Assembly: GCF_011297335.1 (NCBI RefSeq)
Contig: NZ_JAAOTJ010000013.1
Coordinates: forward strand, 62,001-126,000
DNA: 64,000 nucleotides
Reading direction: 5' to 3'
Origin: Catellatospora methionotrophica
Lineage (GTDB): Bacteria > Actinomycetota > Actinomycetes > Mycobacteriales > Micromonosporaceae
Every line of letters begins with the position of its first letter. Within the stretch, counting starts at the first letter, position 1. Position numbers and translations under genes: made by a program. Of this stretch, positions 27,298 to 33,783 are shown piece by piece. The notes beneath the pieces were generated by a model. It had not been told where the DNA came from. It did not search any database and saw only the letters and a program-made list of their open reading frames with translations.

Positions 27298-28398
27298 TCA
27301 CGTGGCGGGGCTCTTGGCCAGTCCAGTGCAGCGTGCGGCCTGTTCGAGCCTGCCCTGCACGGCGGTCAGCGCGGCTCCGGTGACGGGCTTGGGCTGGCCG
27401 TTGTTCGATACGACACCGGGGGTGAATTTCCGGGTTTTGACCTTCCCGTCCTTGATCGTCACGGTCAGCAGGCCGGTGTCGGTGCTCTTGGAGGTCGAGT
27501 ACCAGAGGAAGTTGCCCAGGCCGTAGTGCACGTAGGCGCCGCCCAGGAAGCCGTCGGCGAGCAGTACGTGGGCGTGCGTGCCGATGATCAGGTCAGCGCC
27601 CGCGTCGGACAGGGCCTTGGCGATCGACTTCTGGTCGCCGTTGGGGCAGCCCTGGCCCTCGGTGCCCCAGTGCATGAAGGCGATCACCACGTCGGCCTGC
27701 GCGCGGGCCTGCTTGATCGCGGCGACGGACAGTTTCCGGTCGAACGCCATGGCGATGCCGGGGCGGGTGGCGGTGGGCTTCCACTGCTCCTTGAGCTCGT
27801 GGACCTGGGACAGCCCGACGATCCCCAGCCGGACGCCCTTCACGGTGACCAGGTGCGGGGCGTACGCCTCGGTGGTGTTGTGTCCCGCGCCGACGATCGA
27901 CATTCCGGCGGTCTTGGCCGAGTCGAGGGTGTCGAGCAGGCCGACCTGGCCGTAGTCGAGGGTGTGGTTGTTGGCGATGGAGACAAGGTCGATTCCGGCG
28001 GCCTGGATCGCCGCGTACGCGGTCGTCGGCGCGCGGAAGTGGAACTCCTTGGGCTGCGGGGTGCCCCGGTCGGTGACCGCGGTCTCCAGGTTGACCATGG
28101 CGAAGTCGGCGGCGCGCAGCTGCTCGGCGTAGGGGCCGACGGCGGTGTCCGGGTCCTTGAGCAGGGGCAGGGTGCGGCCGGTGAAGTGCACGTCCCCGGC
28201 GAAGGCCAGGGTGATCTCCTCGGCGGGCGGGGTGCTGCTGGGGGCGGCGCTGTCGGCGGGGGCGGGCACCGGCGCGCTGGCCGCGGGGGGCTGCCAGACG
28301 GCGGGCGGGTCGGCGGAGCAGGCAGCCAGGGCCGCGGCGAGGGCGAGGGCCAGCGTGAGACGCGCGGCGCGAGGGGCGCGGGGGGAGGTCACGGGCAC
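27298..28398 (-). CDS. CapA family lipoprotein (metallophosphatase fold)
   Basis: The 366-residue protein has a lipoprotein signal (LALALAAALAAC, Cys27), then a Pro/Ala-rich spacer. A CapA/PgsA-type domain of the calcineurin-like fold follows, with LAFAGDVHFTGR, NLETAVTDRG, SIANNHTLDYG, FMHWGTEGQG and IIGTHAHVL as metal-binding motifs. Homologues are linked to poly-gamma-glutamate capsule synthesis, but isolated CapA lipoproteins are common in actinobacteria and their role is unclear. The start is GTG at 28398. It lies between two inverted copies of tRNA-Gly. Confidence 0.9.
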   Translation of the reverse strand: MPVTSPRAPRAARLTLALALAAALAACSADPPAVWQPPAASAPVPAPADSAAPSSTPPAEEITLAFAGDVHFTGRTLPLLKDPDTAVGPYAEQLRAADFAMVNLETAVTDRGTPQPKEFHFRAPTTAYAAIQAAGIDLVSIANNHTLDYGQVGLLDTLDSAKTAGMSIVGAGHNTTEAYAPHLVTVKGVRLGIVGLSQVHELKEQWKPTATRPGIAMAFDRKLSVAAIKQARAQADVVIAFMHWGTEGQGCPNGDQKSIAKALSDAGADLIIGTHAHVLLADGFLGGAYVHYGLGNFLWYSTSKSTDTGLLTVTIKDGKVKTRKFTPGVVSNNGQPKPVTGAALTAVQGRLEQAARCTGLAKSPAT

Positions 28399-28545
28399 GA
28401 GGGTACGGGCAGGTGAGGGCGTTTCGCATCACCGTCTTGACCGGGTTCTCGGCGACCGGGGGGATACCCGGTGGCGCGGCCCGGGAACGATCCGTTAAAG
28501 TTCTGTCCTGTCAGGCAGCGGGCCGCGAGGCAGGCTGACGGACGT

Positions 28546-28618
28546 GCGGATGTAGCGCAGCTGGTAGCGCATCACCTTGCCAAGGTGAGGGTCGCGAGTT
28601 CGAATCTCGTCATCCGCT
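28546..28618 (+). tRNA. tRNA-Gly (GCC), second identical copy
   Basis: All 73 nt match the minus-strand copy at 27130-27202, including the anticodon loop TTGCCAA. It has its own upstream TAAAGT-like -10 and a downstream hairpin. CCA is not encoded. Confidence 0.97.
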
Positions 28619-28630
28619 CTCTTCCACCGC

Positions 28631-28663
28631 AATCGCCGGAACCCCACGGGGTCACCGGCGATT
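28631..28663 (+). terminator. Terminator of tRNA-Gly
   Basis: AATCGCCGG (28631-28639) pairs with CCGGCGATT (28655-28663), with an inner ACCCC/GGGGT stem, followed by a pyrimidine-rich CGCCTTTCTCC. It lies 13 nt after the tRNA. Confidence 0.75.
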
Positions 28664-28718
28664 CGCCTTTCTCCACCCCCACCCCACTCCACCCCGCCGC
28701 CCGGCCCCGCCCCTTTCC

Positions 28719-28787
28719 TGCCGCAACTCTTAAAGAGTCGCGGCTACCAGGCGGCCGTGTAGCCGCGACTCTTTAAGAGTTGCGGCA
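28719..28787. repeat. 69-nt perfect palindrome with nested self-complementary arms
   Basis: Perfect 28-bp arms (28719-28746 and 28760-28787) enclose a 13-nt loop. Each arm is itself nearly palindromic around ACTCTTAAAGAGT, so it can fold either as one long hairpin or as two short ones. It lies between tRNA-Gly and the convergent kptA gene, 17 nt from the kptA stop. A terminator role for kptA is likely; another function cannot be excluded. Confidence 0.75.
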
Positions 28788-28803
28788 AGGGGGAGAGAGG
28801 GGC

Positions 28804-29346
28804 TCAGGGCGTGGGGGTTTGGCCGAGAAGGTAGGTCGGGGGGATCTCGTCGGTGAGCCAGACGCCGTTGGCGCTGCGGTAGAAGGTGTGGCCGGCGGCG
28901 GCCATGGCTTCGGCGTCGACGATGAGGATCACCGGTGCGCCGTGGCGGCTGCCGACGGTGTGGGCGGTGCCGGGGTCGCCGGACAGGTGAACGTGGTGGC
29001 GGCTGCCACGGTGTACGCCGTCGGCCATGATCGAGTCGACGTTGCGGCGGGCGGTGCCGTGGTAGAGCCGCGCGGGCGGCGTGACCGGGGTGAGTCCGAG
29101 GTCCACCTGCACGGAGTGGCCCTGGCTGGCCCGGATGCGGTCGCCGTCGATGGCGAAGCGCTGCTTGTCGTTGTCGGCCACGACGGTGTCCAGCGTGGCA
29201 CGGCTGATGCCCTTGCCGTGGGCGCGCAGTGCGGCCAGCAGGGTGTCGATCGGCACCCAGCCGTCGGGGCCCAGGGTGATGCCGATGGTGTCGGGGCGGT
29301 GGCGCAGCACGTACGCCAGCTGCTTGCTTATCTTCTTCACGTCCAT
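28804..29346 (-). CDS. kptA: RNA 2'-phosphotransferase (Tpt1/KptA)
   Basis: The 180-residue protein matches KptA over its length: KxxSKxLAYVLRHRP type start (ISKQLAYVLRHRP, with Arg15, His16, Arg17), NDKQRF at 59-64, YHGT with His96, and HVHLS at 118-122. The family transfers an RNA 2'-phosphate to NAD+, which in eukaryotes completes tRNA splicing. The bacterial role is uncertain because such tRNA introns are absent; ADP-ribosylation of RNA ends has been described for related enzymes. The ATG at 29346 gives the standard length. A tRNA gene lies on the other side of the palindrome. Confidence 0.92.
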   Translation of the reverse strand: MDVKKISKQLAYVLRHRPDTIGITLGPDGWVPIDTLLAALRAHGKGISRATLDTVVADNDKQRFAIDGDRIRASQGHSVQVDLGLTPVTPPARLYHGTARRNVDSIMADGVHRGSRHHVHLSGDPGTAHTVGSRHGAPVILIVDAEAMAAAGHTFYRSANGVWLTDEIPPTYLLGQTPTP

Positions 29347-29451
29347 GACACCGACCACCGTAGCGGCGCGCGGCACCGCCGTCGATCGAATAGGCCGCAC
29401 CGGGACCCCTCCGCGAGGCCGCGCCGCCGCGTGTACGAGGCGGAGGTGCTG

Positions 29452-29961
29452 ATGACCGACGCCGCGTCGTTCGACGAGTACGTGCGCTCCCGGCTGCCCA
29501 TGCTGGGCCGGGTGGCGTACCTGCTCACCGGCGATCCGTTCCTGGCCGACGATCTGGTGCAGCTGACGCTGCTGCGCCTGGCATCGCATTGGGAGCGCGT
29601 GTCCGAGGCCCGTGAGCCGGACGCATACGTGCGCCGCATCCTCTACACCCAACATGTGTCCTGGTGGCGGCGGGTGCGCCGGGAGGCGCTGCCGGTCGCG
29701 GTGCTGCCCGAGCGGGCGGCCGTGGACTTCTCCGGCGAGACGGTGACCGCGCTCGCGGTGCGCCAGGCGCTGGCCCGGCTGGCCCCGAGACAGCGGGCGG
29801 TGCTGGTGCTGCGCTACTTCGAGGATCTGAGTGAGGTGGAGACGGCCGCGGCGCTTGGCATCGCGGTCGGCACGGTGAAGAGCCAGACCAGGGACGCGCT
29901 GGCGCGGCTGCGGGTGATCGCCCCGGAGTTGTCGGGGTCGCTGGCGGAGGTGAACGGGTGA
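29452..29961 (+). CDS. SigE-family ECF sigma factor
   Basis: The 169-residue sigma factor has region 2 (LLTGDPFLADDLVQLTLLRL, followed by YVRRILYTQHVSWWRR) and region 4 (LAPRQRAVLVLRYFEDLSE followed by ALGIAVGTVKSQ). This is the actinobacterial SigE-like group (ECF subfamily paired with TM proteins). ATG at 29452 has GGAGG 5 nt upstream. Its stop overlaps the following gene (GTGA), which is probably its membrane regulator. Confidence 0.93.
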   Translation: MTDAASFDEYVRSRLPMLGRVAYLLTGDPFLADDLVQLTLLRLASHWERVSEAREPDAYVRRILYTQHVSWWRRVRREALPVAVLPERAAVDFSGETVTALAVRQALARLAPRQRAVLVLRYFEDLSEVETAAALGIAVGTVKSQTRDALARLRVIAPELSGSLAEVNG

Positions 29962-31292
29962 GCGAGGCGTTGCGGGAGGCGCTGCGGCGGGCCGCTGAGT
30001 CCGCGCCCGCGCCGCGGCTTGGCGAGCAGTTGTGGCGGCGGGGGCGCCGTCGGCGGCGGGTGCGCCGGGCGGCGACGGCGCTGGCCGGGGTGCTGCTGGT
30101 CGTGAGCTTGGCGGCGCTGCCGGGGCTGGTAGTGGGCGGGACGGGCCCGCAACCGGCCGACGGCCCCGCGCCGGGGGTGCTGGGTCGGCCGTACCCGTGG
30201 CAGCTGACCTACGAGCAGGATCCGAACGGGCCGGTGGTAGCCGCGTTCGTCGACGCGCACACGGTCTATCTGGAGGGGGCCGGGGTCCTGGTCGGCCGCG
30301 ACGGCTCGTACCGCCTGTTCCCGATGGATCCCGACGCGGACCTGGGCCTGCTTTCGCCGGACGGCAGGCACCTGGCGCGCCGGTCCGAGATCGTGGACCT
30401 GGTCACCGGGCATAGCGTGCAGACGGTGGACAAGGCAAGGCCGCTGGCGTGGTCACCCGACGGCCGGCGGCTGTTGCTGGTGCTCGACCGTGACGACGGC
30501 GTCATCGAGCAGCGCCCGGGCGATCGGGACGCGGTCGCGTACTTCGAGCTGGCCACCGGCGCGGTCAAGCCTGTGCTGTTCACCGTTGCGGACACCCCGG
30601 CGGCGGCGTTCTCGCCGGACGGGGAGCGGGTCGCGGTGACCACGGGCCGGGCCGGGCAGCCGCAGACGCTGACCGTGGTCGACCTCACCAGCGGGACGCC
30701 CAACATCCTGTTCGAGCTGACAGACCGGCAGCGACTGGCCGGGGAGGCGGCGTGGACGCCGGACGGCCGCTCGGTGGTGCTGATGGTCGCGGACGGTTGC
30801 GTCTGGACGGCCTGCGACGTGTACCCGGACGGCCTGTGGGGCTGGCGGATGCAGTATGTCGATCCGGTGACCGGTAAGGCCGTCGACGAGGCGGCAACCG
30901 CACGGCAGGGTCGGCCGACCGGGCTGGTGGGCTGGCGGGACGGCGAGCCGGTCTTCGTCGACCAGCGCGGCACGGAGGACACCGCGAAGCTGGTCGCCGC
31001 GAGGCCGGACGGGTCGGCGCGGGTGCTGTTGACCCTGGCCTCCGGCGCTGGCGGGCTGAACGTGCCCCGGGGCGTCGTGGAGCACGGGACGCTCGGCAGC
31101 CGGTCGGCGAATCCGGTGGACGCGCAGCCGTGGGCGTTCGGGGTGCTGCTGGCGTGCGTGGCGCCACCGGCGCTGCTGTTCATGGTGCTGCGCCGCCGCA
31201 GGCGGGCCGTACAGGTGCTACGGGACTCAGGGGTAGGGCAGGGTGCGGGGCCCGACGATCTGCGCGCCGAGGGCGGTGACACGGTCGCGTAG
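29958..31292 (+). CDS. Membrane protein with beta-propeller domain, likely sigma partner
   Basis: The 444-residue protein has a short cytoplasmic Arg-rich N-terminus (LREALRRAAESAPAPRLGEQ), a membrane helix around residues 42-60, and an extracytoplasmic TolB/WD40-like propeller with repeated SPDGR/TPDGR turns (LSPDGRHLA, WSPDGRRLL, FSPDGERVA, WTPDGRSVV). A second membrane helix lies near 395-415. GTG start overlaps the sigma stop. By position it is the regulator of the SigE-type factor; no zinc anti-sigma motif is visible. The last 66 nt overlap the convergent NYN-like gene. Confidence 0.78.
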   Translation: MSEALREALRRAAESAPAPRLGEQLWRRGRRRRRVRRAATALAGVLLVVSLAALPGLVVGGTGPQPADGPAPGVLGRPYPWQLTYEQDPNGPVVAAFVDAHTVYLEGAGVLVGRDGSYRLFPMDPDADLGLLSPDGRHLARRSEIVDLVTGHSVQTVDKARPLAWSPDGRRLLLVLDRDDGVIEQRPGDRDAVAYFELATGAVKPVLFTVADTPAAAFSPDGERVAVTTGRAGQPQTLTVVDLTSGTPNILFELTDRQRLAGEAAWTPDGRSVVLMVADGCVWTACDVYPDGLWGWRMQYVDPVTGKAVDEAATARQGRPTGLVGWRDGEPVFVDQRGTEDTAKLVAARPDGSARVLLTLASGAGGLNVPRGVVEHGTLGSRSANPVDAQPWAFGVLLACVAPPALLFMVLRRRRRAVQVLRDSGVGQGAGPDDLRAEGGDTVA

Positions 31293-31616
31293 CCCGCGGT
31301 CGGCGGTGGCGACGACGACGGGCCGTGCCGCGACCTCCTCGCGTACCAGGTCGACGATCGCGTCGTCGCCGCTGTGGGGCGCGGCGAGCACGCGCACCTC
31401 GGGTGTGGCCGCCACGCCACGGGCCGCGCCCTCGACGACGAGCACGACGTCGATCGGGCCGGGCAGCTGCGGCAGGCCGGGTTCGGCCACTCGGGCGACG
31501 GCGTCGCGCAGCCGGGTCGCGGCGCCGTGGCGGTCGCGCCACCAGCCGTCGGGTACGGAGCCGACGACGTTGGCGGCGTCGACGACGAGCAGCGGGCGGG
31601 GCGCGGGTGTGGTCAC
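31227..31616 (-). CDS. NYN-domain-like (PIN fold) protein
   Basis: The 129-residue protein begins PRPLLVVDAANVVGSVPDGW, the acidic VxDxxNV start of NYN/PIN-like RNases. VVVATADRGLRDRVTALGA near the end supplies the second acidic DRxLR motif. Such small actinobacterial proteins are often labelled NTP pyrophosphohydrolase, but the motifs fit a nuclease fold. The GTG start at 31616 overlaps the end of the acetyltransferase gene. Its 3' end overlaps the propeller gene by 66 nt in antisense. Confidence 0.72.
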   Translation of the reverse strand: MTTPAPRPLLVVDAANVVGSVPDGWWRDRHGAATRLRDAVARVAEPGLPQLPGPIDVVLVVEGAARGVAATPEVRVLAAPHSGDDAIVDLVREEVAARPVVVATADRGLRDRVTALGAQIVGPRTLPYP

Positions 31617-32065
31617 AGTGCCAGTTTCATGCCCACGTGGGTCGCTGCGAAGCCCAGACCCTCGTAGAAGCGGTGCGCGTCGGTGCGGGACCGGTCGGTG
31701 GTGAGCTGGACCAGGCCGCAGCCCTCGGCGCGGGCGCGGTCGATCGCCCACTGGATCAGCTGCCGTCCGGTGCCGTGGCCGCGCTGGTCGGCGCGTACCC
31801 GCACGGCCTCGATCAGGGCCCGGCTCATCCCGCGGCGGCTGAGCCCGGCGATGACGGTGAGCTGCAGCGTGCCGACGACCTGACCGTCGCGTTCGGCGAC
31901 GGCCAGCAGTTGGTGCGGGTCCGCGTCGAGCAGGGCGAAGGCTCGGGCGTACGCCGGGTCGGCCGGGTCGCCCTCACGGGTCGCGCCGAGCGGGTCGTCG
32001 GCGAGCATCGCGACGATGACGGGCACGTCAGCGAGGGTGGCACGGCGAATCTCAAGATCATTCAC
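31613..32065 (-). CDS. GNAT family N-acetyltransferase
   Basis: The 150-residue GNAT has LEIRRATLADVPVIVAML at the N-terminus, motif A in VRVRADQRGHGTGRQLIQWA (RGHGTG acetyl-CoA loop) and motif B with AHRFYEGLGF. The start is GTG at 32065. It forms a two-gene operon with the downstream NYN-like gene (4-nt overlap). The substrate is unknown. Confidence 0.9.
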   Translation of the reverse strand: MNDLEIRRATLADVPVIVAMLADDPLGATREGDPADPAYARAFALLDADPHQLLAVAERDGQVVGTLQLTVIAGLSRRGMSRALIEAVRVRADQRGHGTGRQLIQWAIDRARAEGCGLVQLTTDRSRTDAHRFYEGLGFAATHVGMKLAL

Positions 32066-32134
32066 AGCGCGACGGTAGCAGAATGCCGACGATGTACGGA
32101 CCTACCGTGGCGGCCGCCCTCTACGCTGGCGCGC

Positions 32135-32359
32135 ATGGAACGTATCTCTCGTGTTTGGGCCGCTGTCGTCACCGGCTTCCTCGCCACCGTGCTCATCCCG
32201 GCCACCGCGTGGGCGGAGGAGTCGGGCGTCGCCGACATCGTGCGCAAGAAGAAGAGCAGCTTCGGCTTCGGCGGCATCTTCAGCGTGCTGTGCTGCCTGG
32301 TCGTGGTCGCGATCATCGTCGGCGTCGTCTTCCTGGTCATGCGCAGCCGCAAGAAGTGA
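32135..32359 (+). CDS. Small membrane protein (74 aa)
   Basis: The 74-residue protein has an N-terminal hydrophobic segment resembling a signal peptide (AAVVTGFLATVLIPATAWAE), a short Lys-rich region (IVRKKKSSFGFGG), and a second hydrophobic helix (FSVLCCLVVVAIIVGVVFLV) with a basic end RSRKK. TACGCT lies 7 nt before the ATG, compatible with a leaderless transcript. No family is recognised. It is convergent with the Cvn operon. Confidence 0.6.
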   Translation: MERISRVWAAVVTGFLATVLIPATAWAEESGVADIVRKKKSSFGFGGIFSVLCCLVVVAIIVGVVFLVMRSRKK

Positions 32360-32416
32360 CGCGAAGACGCCGGTGGGCGCGCGCGGGGCGCGTCCACCGG
32401 CGTCTGTCGTCGCAGG

Positions 32417-33004
32417 TCAGGCGGGGACGGTGCTGCGGACCATCGTCAGCACGTGCTCGACCAGCGTGATCAGCACGTTCTTCACCGACATGCGGTCGCG
32501 CGCATCGGTGAGCAGCACCGGCACGTGGCCGTCCACGTCCAGCGCCTCGCGCACCTGCTCGGCGGTGTAGCGCTGGTCGTTGTCGAAGCAGTTCACCGCG
32601 ATGACGAACGGCGTGTTGCGCTGCTCGAAGTAGTCGATCGCGGCGAAAGAGTCGGCCAGCCGCCGGGTGTCGGCGAGCACGACCGCGCCCAGCGCGCCGG
32701 TGGCCAGCTCGTCCCACAGGAACCAGAACCGGTTCTGCCCCGGGGTGCCGAACAGGTACAGCACCAGGCTCGGGTTGATGGTGATCCGGCCGAAGTCCAT
32801 CGCCACCGTCGTGGTGGTCTTGGTGGCGACCCCCGTGGTGTCGTCGGTGCCGACGCCCGCCGTGGTCAGCACCTCCTCGGTCCGCAGTGGAGCGATCTCG
32901 CTGACCGCGCCGACCAGGGTCGTCTTGCCGGCGCCGAAGCCCCCGGCGACCAGGATCTTGAGAGCCTGGGGGACCGGTGCGGTGTCAGAGCGCACGGAGT
33001 CCAT
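32417..33004 (-). CDS. cvnD: Conservon GTP-binding protein CvnD
   Basis: The 195-residue small GTPase-like protein has P-loop GGFGAGKTT at 21-29 and the switch/Walker B region VLYLFGTPGQNRFWFLWDEL, where TPGQ replaces DxxG as in MglA-like bacterial GTPases. NCFDND takes the place of the NKxD specificity motif. It is the last gene of a cvnABCD operon and overlaps cvnC by 20 nt. Cvn proteins form a membrane-associated complex resembling eukaryotic G-protein signalling. Confidence 0.94.
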   Translation of the reverse strand: MDSVRSDTAPVPQALKILVAGGFGAGKTTLVGAVSEIAPLRTEEVLTTAGVGTDDTTGVATKTTTTVAMDFGRITINPSLVLYLFGTPGQNRFWFLWDELATGALGAVVLADTRRLADSFAAIDYFEQRNTPFVIAVNCFDNDQRYTAEQVREALDVDGHVPVLLTDARDRMSVKNVLITLVEHVLTMVRSTVPA

Positions 33005-33374
33005 GGATCACCGCCTGCAGGGTTTCGACGTTGGGGAGATGGTCTGTGGAGGGAGGATCGTAGCGGGCGATCAGCCCGTCGGAAAGCAGATCACACAACA
33101 GCACGCGGACGACACCCAGGGGTAGATCGACGCGGGACGCGACCTCGGCGACCGCGCGCGGCTCCTGGGTCAGCGCCAGGATCGCCTGGTGCTCCGGGCT
33201 GGGGGTGTCCGCGGCGAGCGTCGCCGTGGCCACCAGGTAGGTGATCAGGTCGAAGTCGACGGTGGTGGGCCGGACCCGCCCGCCGGTGACCATGTACGGG
33301 CGCACCACGGGGCCGGCCTCGTGGTCCCACCAGGCCGGGCCTTCCTCGACACCGTCGAGCGGGTCAGTGGACAT
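32985..33374 (-). CDS. cvnC: Conservon protein CvnC (DUF742)
   Basis: The 129-residue DUF742 protein has VVRPYMVTGGRVRPT, FDLITYLVAT and a winged-helix-like segment EVASRVDLPLGVVRVLLCDL followed by GLI. It overlaps both neighbours (11 nt with cvnB, 20 nt with cvnD). DUF742 proteins bind the GTPase in conservons. Confidence 0.94.
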   Translation of the reverse strand: MSTDPLDGVEEGPAWWDHEAGPVVRPYMVTGGRVRPTTVDFDLITYLVATATLAADTPSPEHQAILALTQEPRAVAEVASRVDLPLGVVRVLLCDLLSDGLIARYDPPSTDHLPNVETLQAVIHGLRAL

Positions 33375-33783
33375 CGGTGCCCGTCCGCGACGGCGTGGAC
33401 AGGTGCGTGCCCACGCGGGTTGCCAGCATGGCCATCTCGTACGCGAGGATGCCCAGGTCGCTGTCGGGGTCGGCGAGCACCGCGAGGCAGGAGCCCTGTC
33501 CGGCCGTGCTCACCAGGAGGAACGCCTCTTCCATCTCGACGATGGTCTGGCGCACCTGGCCGCCCTTGAAGCGCTGGCCGGTGGCGGTGGCGAGACTGGA
33601 GAACCCGGACGCGATCGCGGCCAGGTGCTCGGCGTCGTCGCGGGACAGGCCGCTGGAGACTCCGGTGAGCAGGCCGTCGACGGAGAGCACGACGGCGCAG
33701 CGGGCCTGTGGCACACGCGCGAGCAGGTCGTCGAGCAGCCAGTCGGTCGCGGGTCGGGTCGTCGTCGGTACCACGTCAGGCAC
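33364..33783 (-). CDS. cvnB: Conservon roadblock/LC7 protein CvnB
   Basis: The 139-residue roadblock/LC7 domain protein has WLLDDLLARVPQARCAVVLS and DGLLTGVSSGLSRDDAEHLA near the N-terminus and VEMEEAFLLVSTAGQGSCLA in the middle. Such proteins serve as GTPase-activating or scaffold partners of MglA-like GTPases. It starts with GTG and overlaps the kinase gene by 8 nt. Confidence 0.94.
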   Translation of the reverse strand: MPDVVPTTTRPATDWLLDDLLARVPQARCAVVLSVDGLLTGVSSGLSRDDAEHLAAIASGFSSLATATGQRFKGGQVRQTIVEMEEAFLLVSTAGQGSCLAVLADPDSDLGILAYEMAMLATRVGTHLSTPSRTGTDVH

